Assembly: GCF_951805225.1 (NCBI RefSeq) | Contig: NZ_OX638201.1 | Location: forward strand, 3,224,001 to 3,288,000 | Reading direction: 5' to 3' | From: an uncultured Flavobacterium sp. | Lineage (GTDB): Bacteria > Bacteroidota > Bacteroidia > Flavobacteriales > Flavobacteriaceae | DNA length: 64,000 nt | Shown here: positions 52,833 through 61,768 of the stretch, in pieces | Layout: each line of letters begins with the position of its first letter | Numbering within the stretch: the first letter of the stretch is position 1 | The notes under the pieces: generated by a model | Database searches by the model: none | Seen by the model: only the letters and a program-made list of their open reading frames with translations | What the model was told of the DNA's origin: nothing | Program-made: the position numbers and the translations under genes

Positions 52833-52987
52833 TTTGTTTTAATTTTAGATGTAATAATTATTATAGATACTAGTTAAAAAAGAAAAACCTCCCACAATTA
52901 TAAAAATAATCACTTTGGTTTTAACTAATAAAATAAAAATCGAGACACCAACCTTTATTTTACAAAACTTATTCACAACTAATTTTG

Positions 52988-53059
52988 TAGTCTGTAAGGG
53001 AATCGAACCCCTGTTACCAGGACGAAAGCCTGGAGTCCTAACCCCTAGACGAACAGACC
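52988..53059 (-). tRNA. tRNA-Glu (anticodon TTC), copy 3
   Basis: A 72-base cloverleaf on the minus strand. The anticodon arm is CCAGG-CTTTCGT-CCTGG, giving anticodon TTC; the T arm contains GGTTCGATTCC. The acceptor stem GGTCTGT/ACAGACT pairs with one wobble. CCA is not encoded. Confidence 0.92.
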
Positions 53060-53104
53060 AAATTCATTCTAAGTTTTCTTCAATTTATATATAATTGAAA
53101 TTTG

Positions 53105-53176
53105 TAGTCCGTGGGGGAATCGAACCCCCCTTACCAGGATGAAAACCTGGCGTCCTAACCGATAGACGAACGGACC
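53105..53176 (-). tRNA. tRNA-Glu (anticodon TTC), copy 2
   Basis: 72 bases; anticodon arm CCAGG-TTTTCAT-CCTGG gives TTC. T arm GGTTCGATTCCC is intact. The acceptor stem is GGTCCGT with ACGGACT. It lies 45 bases from the next copy. Confidence 0.92.
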
Positions 53177-53221
53177 ATTTTAATTCTCAGTATTTCAAGA
53201 ACATTCTCGCAGTAAAAGTAG

Positions 53222-53293
53222 TAGCCCGTAGCGGAATCGAACCGCTCTTACATGGATGAAAACCATGCGTCCTAACCGATAGACGAACGGGCC
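53222..53293 (-). tRNA. tRNA-Glu (anticodon TTC), copy 1
   Basis: 72 bases; anticodon arm CATGG-TTTTCAT-CCATG gives TTC. Its D-arm matches copy 2, while the stems have changed with compensating bases. It is the first tRNA after the promoter at 53313-53342. Confidence 0.9.
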
Positions 53294-53312
53294 TGCTTCT
53301 CTAATGCGGATG

Positions 53313-53342
53313 CAAAAATACAACTATTTTTAAGATGTACAA
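53313..53342 (-). promoter_or_regulatory. Promoter of the tRNA-Glu cluster
   Basis: On the minus strand TTG (53340-53342), 19 bases, then TATTTTTG (53313-53320), ending 19 bases before the first tRNA. Confidence 0.75.
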
Positions 53343-53370
53343 TACCTGATGCAAAAAAAATTAAAAAAAA

Positions 53371-54849
53371 TTAATAAGCCTTCGCAAACAACACTCTTTT
53401 CGAAGAGGGATTACCAGTAAATACACAGGTTCCAGCCTCTTCAACAGCGTCCAAAGGGATGCAACGAATCGTAGCTTTTGTCAAATCTTTTATCTTTTCT
53501 TCGGTAGCAGCAGTTCCATCCCAATGTGCAGATACAAACCCTCCTTTACCATCTAAAACTTCTTTAAATTCCTCAAAACTATTTACTTCTGTAATATGTG
53601 TATTACGGTAGTCTAATGCTTTGTTAAATAAATCAGCTTGAATCTTCTCTAACAAGTCATTTATATAAGTAACAATTCCTTCACCAGAAACTGTTTCTTT
53701 TGTCAATGTATCACGTCTTGCAACTTCAAAAGTTCCGTTTTCTAAATCTTTTGGTCCAACAGCAATTCTAACAGGAACTCCTTTTAATTCCCATTCAGCA
53801 AATTTGAATCCTGGTTTTTGAGTTGTTCTGTCGTCATATTTAACAGATATTCTTAATTTCTTAAGTTTAGCCGTTAAATCATTTACTGCAGTTGTAATTT
53901 CTGCCAATTGCTCATCTGTTTTATAAATAGGAACAATCACAACTTGAATTGGAGCCAAATTAGGAGGCAATACCAATCCTTGATCATCTGAGTGCGTCAT
54001 AACCAACGCTCCCATCAAACGGGTAGAAACTCCCCAAGAAGTCCCCCAAACGTGCTCTTGTTTTCCTTCGGCATTTGCAAACTTCACATCAAAAGCTTTT
54101 GCAAAGTTTTGACCTAAAAAGTGAGAAGTTCCTGCTTGCAATGCTTTTCCGTCTTGCATTAAAGCTTCAATACAATACGTTTCATCAGCTCCTGCAAAAC
54201 GTTCTGTTTCTGTCTTAATACCTTTTACAACCGGAATTGCCATAAAACCCTCAGCAAAATCAGCATAAACATTCATCATTTTTACAGACTCCTCAAGCGC
54301 TTCGGCTTTTGTAGCGTGAGCCGTATGCCCTTCTTGCCATAAAAACTCTGCAGTTCTCAAGAACAAACGCGTACGCATTTCCCAACGAACAACATTTGCC
54401 CATTGATTAATCAACAAAGGTAAATCTCTATAAGATTGAACCCATCCTTTATAAGTAGACCAGATAATTGCCTCACTAGTAGGTCGAACAATAAGTTCTT
54501 CTTCTAACTTAGCGTTTGGATCAACCATAAGTTTTCCAGGTTTATCCGGATCATTTTTTAATCTATAATGCGTTACAATAGCACATTCTTTTGCAAATCC
54601 TTCTGCATTTTTTTCTTCCGCCTCAAACATGCTTTTAGGCACGAATAGTGGAAAGTATGCATTTTGATGTCCTGTTTCTTTAAACATTCTATCTAACTCC
54701 GCCTGCATTTTTTCCCAAATAGCATATCCGTAAGGTTTAATAACCATACATCCTCTAACTCCTGAGTTTTCAGCTAGATCTGCTTTTACAACCAGTTCAT
54801 TATACCACTTTGAATAATCTTCTGATCTTGTTGTGAGGTTCTTGCTCAT
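53371..54849 (-). CDS. proS: Prolyl-tRNA synthetase (archaeal/eukaryotic-like short type)
   Basis: 492 residues. Class II core with RPTSEAIIWSTYKGWVQSYR (motif 2 region: RWEMRTRLFLRTAEFLWQEG) and a HLLG-like GTSHFLGQNFAKAF. The anticodon-binding domain follows at about 300-400, and the ending is CIPLDAVEEAGTCVFTGNPS, the zinc-like C-terminal domain of this ProRS type. It charges tRNA-Pro. There is no editing insertion, as expected for the short form. It lies next to the tRNA-Glu cluster on the same strand. Confidence 0.96.
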   Translation of the reverse strand: MSKNLTTRSEDYSKWYNELVVKADLAENSGVRGCMVIKPYGYAIWEKMQAELDRMFKETGHQNAYFPLFVPKSMFEAEEKNAEGFAKECAIVTHYRLKNDPDKPGKLMVDPNAKLEEELIVRPTSEAIIWSTYKGWVQSYRDLPLLINQWANVVRWEMRTRLFLRTAEFLWQEGHTAHATKAEALEESVKMMNVYADFAEGFMAIPVVKGIKTETERFAGADETYCIEALMQDGKALQAGTSHFLGQNFAKAFDVKFANAEGKQEHVWGTSWGVSTRLMGALVMTHSDDQGLVLPPNLAPIQVVIVPIYKTDEQLAEITTAVNDLTAKLKKLRISVKYDDRTTQKPGFKFAEWELKGVPVRIAVGPKDLENGTFEVARRDTLTKETVSGEGIVTYINDLLEKIQADLFNKALDYRNTHITEVNSFEEFKEVLDGKGGFVSAHWDGTAATEEKIKDLTKATIRCIPLDAVEEAGTCVFTGNPSSKRVLFAKAY

Positions 54850-54950
54850 ATTGAATAGTTTGGCACAAATTTTGTTTTAATAATTTTAACTAAATAGTTT
54901 GACAAAACTAACTATTTTTGTAATGTGCAACAATAAAAAACACGACAGAT

Positions 54951-55943
54951 ATGAAAACTTCTATTACTCTCCGCCAAAACTCAAGTCATTTTTACTTAAT
55001 TGGATTATTGAGTTTTCTGCTAGCATCGTGTGGTTCATACCAAAATACATCTTACCAAGATAACGACGGTGTATATGGTGGTTCCCAAAGAACGTATGCT
55101 CAAAATACTAGTAATGGTACAAACAACCAATATAAAGATTACTTCAGATCATTACAAGACGATAATCAGCCAACTGAAATTTTTACAGATGTTGACAGTT
55201 ATGGTAATTATGCAGATAGCGACAGCACTCAAACTACCGCAGCGGCTTATCCGGCATGGGGAAGCAGTAATTCTGAAGTTTCTGTTAATGTTTATTCTGA
55301 TCCAACCTGGTCATTAGGATTTGGTTTTGGAGTTGGATATCCATATTACGGATGGGGTTATGGAGGATATTGGGGGTATCCAAGTTATTGGGGATCAGGC
55401 TGGGGCTACCCGGGATGGGGTTATCCAGGTTGGGGATATCCAGGATACTACAGACCTTACTATAACAACTACTCTTATAATTACGGAAGAAGAGGATCTG
55501 CTGCTTATTATGGTGGAAGAAATTATGGTTATGACAGAAACTACACTAGTAGAGGAAACTATAACAGAAACTATACAACAAATAGAAATTACACCACAAA
55601 CAGAAGAGACTATACAACGAACAGATCAAACAGTTATACTGACTTCAGAAGAAGTGCTAATGTAAACGGAAGATCATACAACTCGACTAATCCAAATTAC
55701 ACAAACAGAAGAGGTTCAAGCGCTCAATATAACCCTGGTGATTACAGCAACAGAAGATCAAGCAGTACTACTAACTCAAACAGAAGCTACAACTACAATA
55801 ACGGTAACAGCAGTCCAACCAGAAGCTACTCTCCTAGCCCATCACGCTCTATGAATAGCGGTGGCGGTGGAAGCATGAGATCATCTGGCGGCGGTGGCGG
55901 TGGCGGAAGATCTTACGGTGGAGGCGGCGGAGGAAGAAGATAA
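54951..55943 (+). CDS. Gly/Tyr/Asn-rich lipoprotein
   Basis: 330 residues. A lipoprotein signal (LIGLLSFLLASC, Cys27) is followed by a low-complexity protein. It has a Trp/Gly/Tyr/Pro-rich stretch (GYPYYGWGYGGYWGYPSYWG), then Asn-Tyr-Thr-Arg repeats and a poly-glycine tail. This composition suggests a flexible surface or matrix protein; function unknown. The OmpP1-like gene follows after 54 bases on the same strand. The repeats leave long shadow frames that are not genes. Confidence 0.75.
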   Translation: MKTSITLRQNSSHFYLIGLLSFLLASCGSYQNTSYQDNDGVYGGSQRTYAQNTSNGTNNQYKDYFRSLQDDNQPTEIFTDVDSYGNYADSDSTQTTAAAYPAWGSSNSEVSVNVYSDPTWSLGFGFGVGYPYYGWGYGGYWGYPSYWGSGWGYPGWGYPGWGYPGYYRPYYNNYSYNYGRRGSAAYYGGRNYGYDRNYTSRGNYNRNYTTNRNYTTNRRDYTTNRSNSYTDFRRSANVNGRSYNSTNPNYTNRRGSSAQYNPGDYSNRRSSSTTNSNRSYNYNNGNSSPTRSYSPSPSRSMNSGGGGSMRSSGGGGGGGRSYGGGGGGRR

Positions 55944-55997
55944 TCTCTTCTTCTCCCGTTTTCAGAAATCGAAAAATCAAACTAAATCTTACCTAAA

Positions 55998-57572
55998 ATG
56001 AAAAAAATATTATTCCTACTTATTACAGGACTAACTGTTAGCGTCTCACATTCTCAAGAAGTTTCGGATGCTATTCGCTACGCACAAGATAACATAACCG
56101 GAACAGCAAGATTTAGAGCAATGAGTGGTGCATTTGGAGCTGTTGGAGGTGACTTATCTTCTATAACTGTCAATCCTGCAGGCTCTGCCATATTTTCTAA
56201 TAATCAGGTTGGGGTAACTTTTAGCAATCAATCTACTAAGAATAACTCTGATTATTTTAATACTAAAACCAGCGAAAACGACAACTCTTTTATACTAAAC
56301 CAAGCGGGTGGTGTTTTTGTTTTTCATGATCATAACCCAAACAACAATTGGAGAAAGATTACAATTGGAGCAACTTACGAAAACACAAGAAATTTCGATA
56401 ATAGTACATTTTCAGCAGGTACAAACCCTACACATTCTGTAGGTGATTATTTTTTAGAATTTGCAAATTATGGAAATGGAGGATCTCCTGTCCCTCAAGA
56501 GTTTGTTAATCTAGCTAATAATGAAACTATAACCGATCTATATCATTTTCTTGGATCAAATCTACCCAATGGTAAATACCCAAGATTATCAGGCTTTTCA
56601 GCACAGCAAGCAATGTTAGGCTATCAAGGTTTTGTAATAAATCCCACTGATGCGAACAATCCAAACAGTACATATACAACAAATGTACCCGCCGGAGGAA
56701 ATTATTATCAGGAAAACGGAATTTATACAAGCGGATACAATAGCAAAGTAAGTTTCAATATTGCAACTTCCTACAAAGACAGAATTTATTTTGGAGCCAA
56801 TTTAAATGTTCACGTACTTGACTATAGAAGATCAACAAATTTCTACGAAGATAATGGCAATCCATTTGACCCAACTAAAAGCTTATCAAGTTTACGCTTC
56901 AATAATAACTTATACACTTATGGAAACGGCTTCTCTTTTCAGTTGGGGGCTATCGCCAAAGTCACAGAAGCTTTCCGTCTTGGATTAGCCTATGAATCAA
57001 ACACCTGGTACGATCTTTACGACGAAACTTCTCAAAGCTTGTTCACAACAATACAACCTACTAGAGGACAATCAACCAATAAAACTGTCAACCCAGATGT
57101 TGTAAACATCTACGAACCCTATACATTACAAACTCCAGGAAAAACAACTTTTAGCGCTGCTTATGTATTTGGAAAATCAGGCTTAATTAGTGTAGATTAT
57201 GCAATTAAAGATTATGGAAACACAAAATACAAACCAACTAGTGACTTCAGAGGCGTAAACGATCAAATTAGTAACCAACTAACCAGCAATGGAGAATTAA
57301 GAGTGGGGGCCGAATACAAAATAAAACAATTGAGCCTTCGCGGAGGTTACCGTTTTGAAGGAAGTCCTTATAAAGACGGAACTACGATTGGAGATTTAAA
57401 CAGTTATTCTGGAGGTTTAGGGTACAATTTTGGAGGAACTAAAATAGATTTAGCGTATTCCTATTTAGAAAGAAAATCAAATCAAGGTTTTTTTGATGTA
57501 GGATTTACCGATGGTGCAAAAATCACATCGAAACTAAATAATGTTTCTTTGACTTTATTATTTGAATTGTAA
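55998..57572 (+). CDS. OmpP1/FadL-type outer-membrane protein
   Basis: 524 residues. Signal peptide KKILFLLITGLTVSVSHSQ, then the family start ARFRAMSGAFGAVGGDLSSI with NPAGSAIF, and many amphipathic strands ending LFEL. FadL-like proteins move hydrophobic compounds such as fatty acids across the outer membrane; the ligand here is not known. The terminator at 57601 closes the gene. Confidence 0.88.
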   Translation: MKKILFLLITGLTVSVSHSQEVSDAIRYAQDNITGTARFRAMSGAFGAVGGDLSSITVNPAGSAIFSNNQVGVTFSNQSTKNNSDYFNTKTSENDNSFILNQAGGVFVFHDHNPNNNWRKITIGATYENTRNFDNSTFSAGTNPTHSVGDYFLEFANYGNGGSPVPQEFVNLANNETITDLYHFLGSNLPNGKYPRLSGFSAQQAMLGYQGFVINPTDANNPNSTYTTNVPAGGNYYQENGIYTSGYNSKVSFNIATSYKDRIYFGANLNVHVLDYRRSTNFYEDNGNPFDPTKSLSSLRFNNNLYTYGNGFSFQLGAIAKVTEAFRLGLAYESNTWYDLYDETSQSLFTTIQPTRGQSTNKTVNPDVVNIYEPYTLQTPGKTTFSAAYVFGKSGLISVDYAIKDYGNTKYKPTSDFRGVNDQISNQLTSNGELRVGAEYKIKQLSLRGGYRFEGSPYKDGTTIGDLNSYSGGLGYNFGGTKIDLAYSYLERKSNQGFFDVGFTDGAKITSKLNNVSLTLLFEL

Positions 57573-57600
57573 TTAAGAATAAATATATGAATTGAAATTT

Positions 57601-57629
57601 CCGCTAGGCTTTACCTAGTGGTTTTTTTT
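57601..57629 (+). terminator. Terminator after the OmpP1-like gene
   Basis: ccgctagg pairs with cctagtgg (one G-T pair), followed by eight T. Its leader aattgaaatttccg is identical to that before the terminator at 59632. Confidence 0.85.
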
Positions 57630-57721
57630 ATTTAAAAATTTTCCTACATTATTTAACATTATAAAATATTTTATAGGTTTTATTTTACATATATTAGCTG
57701 TTAACCATAAAACATATAATT

Positions 57722-59440
57722 ATGAATCAGCTAAAAACTTACCTTTTTATCTTTCTTTTATTCAATTTTACAGCGCAAGCAACAATTAATCATTCTGAAA
57801 TTATTGCAAATCCCAAAGTCAATATTGAATTATCAAATATCACAACTAATGGCTTGATCTTACCGAATAACACTATTAGTTTTAACGGCGTTGAGGATTT
57901 AGAAATAGAATTTGATATTAAAACATCTTACACCGGAAATAATGCTAAATATCTTGACGGACTTTTAAACTGTTATTACTATGAGCCAAATTCATTTGAC
58001 AATGAAATAGCACAATATTACAATAACGGCGTTGCTCCACAATATCTTTTTCAAAAGAATGAAAAACTAGAGTACAACAATGGAATTTACAGCTATACCT
58101 ATAGACAAAAATTACGTTTTAAAAGAAGCATTACCTTCAATACAGGGTGCTCTATTGTCTTTCGTTATAGAACAGAAACTTTAACTGCTGATATTTCAAA
58201 CAAATTGACCTATAAATTTACTGATGGAACAAAAACAGGAAAAGAGCCATCAAAACTACCGACAGCAAATATAAATTTAACAAACATATCTTACAGCGAT
58301 GGATCACCTTTAATTAATAATCAAATAATTGTACCTACCTCTAATGAACATGAAACTACAACAACAGAGATAGGAACAATAGAGGTTGATTTATCATTCA
58401 ATTTCAACTGCACATATGGTTCAAAAATGTATCTTGGTTATTATCCAGGCGTGCAAATCCAAATAGCCGATAATACATCTGTAAGAGCATATTTAACAGA
58501 ATTTACTACGCCAATTGTAACAAATGGAACATTAACTTTTAAAAATTTAAAAATAAAATCATCTGACTTATCACCAACATCCTATTTAAAAATACGCTTC
58601 ACATTTCAAGAAGTACAAATAAATTTAAATTGCGCAATAGCAAAAAGTAGCAGACCAATTATTTACAATACCATATCTGACAACCAATCAATATTCGTAG
58701 GAGGTAAATCAAAACCTCTAACAGGCACTATTGCGAAACTAAGTCTTGACACATCAAATAAATGGTATACCACTGATATTACAAAATATCAATGGCAACA
58801 AAAAACAGGAAATAACAATTGGGCAAATATCATTGGAGCAACATTTCAAAATTATAGTCCAACAAACACATTCATTCAAACTACATCCTTTAGAAGAATA
58901 GCGATAAGCAACGAAGGTCTTTATAATTTTAGTGATTATATTACAATTTCTACCATTGCACCCCCGGTAAACACTATTTGTTGCGATCAAATTTTACCAT
59001 ATAACACAAGCCAACCTTCAACATTTACAGGAAACACTTTAGAAAGTTCAACTTCATACCAGTGGCAAATTTCACAAAAACCATCAGAATGGATTAATAT
59101 ACCAAATGCAAATAACCAAAATCATAATTTTATATTTACATACGTCAATGGAAAACCAGGAATTGTAAACAGTGCAGATCCATCACTTTTAGACGCTTCG
59201 TTTAGAAGATTAATTATTAAAAACGAAGCTATAATCAGTGTTAGCAATAACATAATTGTTACACGATTGGACAGACAGGATCATTCAATAATAAATCCTA
59301 CCACTCCTCCTGTAAGAATTGATGCAAAAGGCCGCAGATTTAGTTCTCGCATAATAGAATCAGACCAATTAGAGATCAACAACTTATCAATCTACCCAAA
59401 TCCTATTATCAACAACTTTTTTATTGAAGGGGCCCTGTAA
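57722..59440 (+). CDS. Secreted Ig-like protein, T9SS type A tail split off by a frameshift
   Basis: 572 residues as read. Signal peptide KTYLFIFLLFNFTAQA, a large beta-rich N-terminal region, then two similar modules (YQWQQKTGNNNWANIIGATF and YQWQISQKPSEWINIPNANN). The C terminus runs into the beginning of a type A sorting domain (LSIYPNPIINNFFIEG) and stops at TAA 59438. The rest of the domain is in another frame (59431-59607). So the protein would be secreted to the periplasm but not exported properly, unless the shift is a sequence error or is bypassed. Confidence 0.8.
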   Translation: MNQLKTYLFIFLLFNFTAQATINHSEIIANPKVNIELSNITTNGLILPNNTISFNGVEDLEIEFDIKTSYTGNNAKYLDGLLNCYYYEPNSFDNEIAQYYNNGVAPQYLFQKNEKLEYNNGIYSYTYRQKLRFKRSITFNTGCSIVFRYRTETLTADISNKLTYKFTDGTKTGKEPSKLPTANINLTNISYSDGSPLINNQIIVPTSNEHETTTTEIGTIEVDLSFNFNCTYGSKMYLGYYPGVQIQIADNTSVRAYLTEFTTPIVTNGTLTFKNLKIKSSDLSPTSYLKIRFTFQEVQINLNCAIAKSSRPIIYNTISDNQSIFVGGKSKPLTGTIAKLSLDTSNKWYTTDITKYQWQQKTGNNNWANIIGATFQNYSPTNTFIQTTSFRRIAISNEGLYNFSDYITISTIAPPVNTICCDQILPYNTSQPSTFTGNTLESSTSYQWQISQKPSEWINIPNANNQNHNFIFTYVNGKPGIVNSADPSLLDASFRRLIIKNEAIISVSNNIIVTRLDRQDHSIINPTTPPVRIDAKGRRFSSRIIESDQLEINNLSIYPNPIINNFFIEGAL

Positions 59441-59607
59441 ATATTGAGAACATAAACATATATGATTCTTTTGGCATAAAATTAAACGTTGAAAAATATC
59501 AAAAATCTGAAAATTTAATAGAAATTAACAGCTCTAGATTACAATCCGGAATCTTTCTTTTAAAAGTTGACAACACTACTTTTTCTAAGACATTGATAAA
59601 AAACTAA
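59431..59607 (+). pseudogene. Out-of-frame end of the T9SS type A sorting domain
   Basis: In the frame starting at 59431 the sequence reads GPVNIENINIYDSFGIKLNV and then NLIEINSSRLQSGIFLLKV, ending SKTLIKN before TAA 59605. This is exactly the missing end of the previous protein. The frame change falls at the GGGGCCC run at 59429-59435 and needs one missing or two extra bases. Confidence 0.8.
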
Positions 59608-59631
59608 ATATAAATAGATAAATTGAAATTT

Positions 59632-59660
59632 CCGTCAAGTCTAACTTGACGGATTTTTTT
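59632..59660 (+). terminator. Terminator after the frameshifted T9SS gene
   Basis: ccgtcaag pairs with cttgacgg, then a run of T. It also has the aattgaaatttccg leader found at 57587. Confidence 0.85.
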
Positions 59661-59661
59661 T

Positions 59662-59742
59662 AGCCCTGATGGAAGCGGTATCCTTTTTCTCGCTCCTTTA
59701 GCGAGGAAAAGATATAGCGGACAGCAGGAATAGCTTCATAAA
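59662..59742. repeat. AGCCCTGATGGAAGCGG interspersed element
   Basis: agccctgatggaagcggtat, then an internal hairpin (tctcgct / agcgagga), then gatatagcggacagcagg and aatagctt. From memory, near-identical 80-100-base elements with this frame occur repeatedly in Flavobacterium genomes; not searched here. Confidence 0.6.
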
Positions 59743-59789
59743 AAACATCTAAAAGAAACCGAAACAAGCGGTGTTTGAATAAAAAAGTG

Positions 59790-59797
59790 TAATTTTG
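59790..59797 (+). promoter_or_regulatory. -7 box of rimO
   Basis: TAATTTTG, 19 bases before the ATG at 59817. No TTG at the expected -33 distance was found. Confidence 0.45.
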
Positions 59798-59816
59798 CAC
59801 TCCAATTTATAAAAGT

Positions 59817-61130
59817 ATGAGAACCAAGTCTTTAAAAAAGAACAAAATTAACGTAATCACTCTTGGGTGTTCGAAGAATGTATATGACAGTGAAGTGCTT
59901 ATGGGTCAGCTTCGTGCAAACGGAAAAGACGTTGAACATGAAGCTCCTGCAGAAAGAGAAGGAAACATTATCGTAATCAACACTTGTGGTTTTATTGACA
60001 ATGCTAAAGCGGAATCAGTAAACATGATTTTGGAATATGCTGATAAAAAAGACAAAGGATTAGTAGATAAGGTTTTTGTTACCGGATGTTTGTCTGAACG
60101 TTACAGACCTGATTTAGAAAAAGAAATCCCGAATGTAGATCAATATTTTGGTACAACTGAATTACCTCAATTATTGAAAGCTTTAGGTGCCGATTATAAA
60201 CATGAATTATTAGGGGAGCGTTTGACTACAACTCCTAAAAATTATGCTTACCTGAAAATTGCCGAAGGCTGCGACAGACCTTGTAGTTTTTGCGCAATTC
60301 CATTAATGAGAGGTTCTCACGTTTCACAACCAATTGAAAAACTGGTTAAAGAAGCGCAAGGTTTAGCTAAAAATGGGGTTAAAGAATTAATCTTAATTGC
60401 ACAAGACTTAACTTATTATGGTCTTGATATTTATAAAAAGAGAAATCTTGCTGAACTTCTTGAAGAATTAGCAAAAGTAGAAGGTATCGAATGGATTCGT
60501 TTGCATTATGCTTATCCTACAGGTTTCCCAATGGATGTTTTGGAATTAATGAAACGTGAACCTAAAATCTGTAATTATATAGATATTCCGTTGCAACATA
60601 TTTCTGATTCTATCTTGAAATCTATGCGTCGTGGTACTACTCAGGCTAAAACTACTCAATTATTGAAAGATTTTAGAGCTGCAGTTCCGGGAATGGCAAT
60701 CAGGACTACTTTGATCGTTGGTTATCCAGGTGAAACTCAGGAAGATTTTGAAATTTTGAAAGATTTTGTTCAGGAAATGAAATTTGACAGAATGGGTTGT
60801 TTTGCTTATTCTCACGAAGAAAACACGCACGCTTATTTATTGGAAGATAATGTTCCGGATGATGTTAAACAAGCCAGAGCAAACGAAATCATGGAGTTAC
60901 AATCTCAAATTTCATGGGATTTGAATCAAGAAAAAGTTGGACAAGTATTTAGATGTATCATTGACAGAAAAGAAGGTGCGCATTTTGTGGGTAGAACGGA
61001 GTTCGATAGTCCGGATGTTGACAATGAAGTTTTGATCGATGCTTCTAAACATTACGTAAAAACTGGCGAATTTGTTAATATACGAATAATAGAGGCGACA
61101 GAATTTGATTTATACGGAGAACCTGCTTAA
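59817..61130 (+). CDS. rimO: Ribosomal protein S12 methylthiotransferase
   Basis: 437 residues. The N-terminal cluster domain has VITLGCSKNVYDSE and INTCGFIDNAK. The radical-SAM motif CDRPCSFCAIPLMRG is CxxxCxxC, followed by a TRAM domain at the end (about 375-437). It adds a methylthio group to the conserved Asp of ribosomal protein S12. SKNVYDSEVLMG and GSHVSQPIE favour RimO over MiaB. It is followed by two envelope-protein genes. Confidence 0.96.
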   Translation: MRTKSLKKNKINVITLGCSKNVYDSEVLMGQLRANGKDVEHEAPAEREGNIIVINTCGFIDNAKAESVNMILEYADKKDKGLVDKVFVTGCLSERYRPDLEKEIPNVDQYFGTTELPQLLKALGADYKHELLGERLTTTPKNYAYLKIAEGCDRPCSFCAIPLMRGSHVSQPIEKLVKEAQGLAKNGVKELILIAQDLTYYGLDIYKKRNLAELLEELAKVEGIEWIRLHYAYPTGFPMDVLELMKREPKICNYIDIPLQHISDSILKSMRRGTTQAKTTQLLKDFRAAVPGMAIRTTLIVGYPGETQEDFEILKDFVQEMKFDRMGCFAYSHEENTHAYLLEDNVPDDVKQARANEIMELQSQISWDLNQEKVGQVFRCIIDRKEGAHFVGRTEFDSPDVDNEVLIDASKHYVKTGEFVNIRIIEATEFDLYGEPA

Positions 61131-61171
61131 ATTTACGCTATACAATATCAATTTTAGATAAAAACAATCTT

Positions 61172-61732
61172 ATGAAACCTACATTATCATTTTTCCTTTT
61201 GGTTTTTACTATATTCTGTTTCAATTCTGTTTCGGCTCAATACGGAAATGGATATAATAATGGTTACGGTGGTGGCGGTTATGGCAATAATGGCTATGGA
61301 AGAGGTGGCGGAATGGGAATGGATCGTAGCATGATGGCTGGTCAACAGCAAAGTGCTCCAAGCAAACCTAAAGAAATTCCTGTAGAAGAAACGGCTGCTA
61401 AAATTGTTGAACAAATGAAAACGGAAGTAAATCTTGATGAATTACAAGCAATTGCAATTACTAATGTTTTTGTTGATAGCATGAGAGAACAAGGTATTCT
61501 TTTGAAAAACGAAAGCAGTAGTCAAGATCAAAAAATTGAGCAAATTAACGCTTTAAGAGAAAGTACTACTAAAAAAATAACGGCTTTTTTAAATCCTGAT
61601 CAAGTAGAAAAATACACTGCTTTTATGGCTAATTTTAAAGACGTTAAAAAAGGTAAATCAAAAAAGAAAAAAGATTCTAAAGAAAATAAAGAAGTAAAAG
61701 AAGATACAGAAGCGGCAAAAATTCAAGAATAA
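61172..61732 (+). CDS. Secreted Gly-rich protein with charged C terminus
   Basis: 186 residues: signal peptide LSFFLLVFTIFCFNSVSAQ, a Gly/Tyr/Asn-rich stretch (YGNGYNNGYGGGGYGNNGYG), a helical domain (about 70-155) with AITNVFVDSMREQGILL and ALRESTTKKITAFLNPDQ, and a Lys/Glu tail. The helical part recalls small stress-related periplasmic proteins, but no family is assigned. It may be co-transcribed with rimO and the amidase. Confidence 0.75.
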   Translation: MKPTLSFFLLVFTIFCFNSVSAQYGNGYNNGYGGGGYGNNGYGRGGGMGMDRSMMAGQQQSAPSKPKEIPVEETAAKIVEQMKTEVNLDELQAIAITNVFVDSMREQGILLKNESSSQDQKIEQINALRESTTKKITAFLNPDQVEKYTAFMANFKDVKKGKSKKKKDSKENKEVKEDTEAAKIQE

Positions 61733-61768
61733 TTGTTCGGAACCTCATCTTAAAAAATCTAAGTAACC

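Noticed and set aside
55030..55665. Other-frame coding sequences inside the Gly/Tyr-rich lipoprotein gene
   Set aside because: They arise from the repetitive codons of the real gene and have no recognisable protein features.
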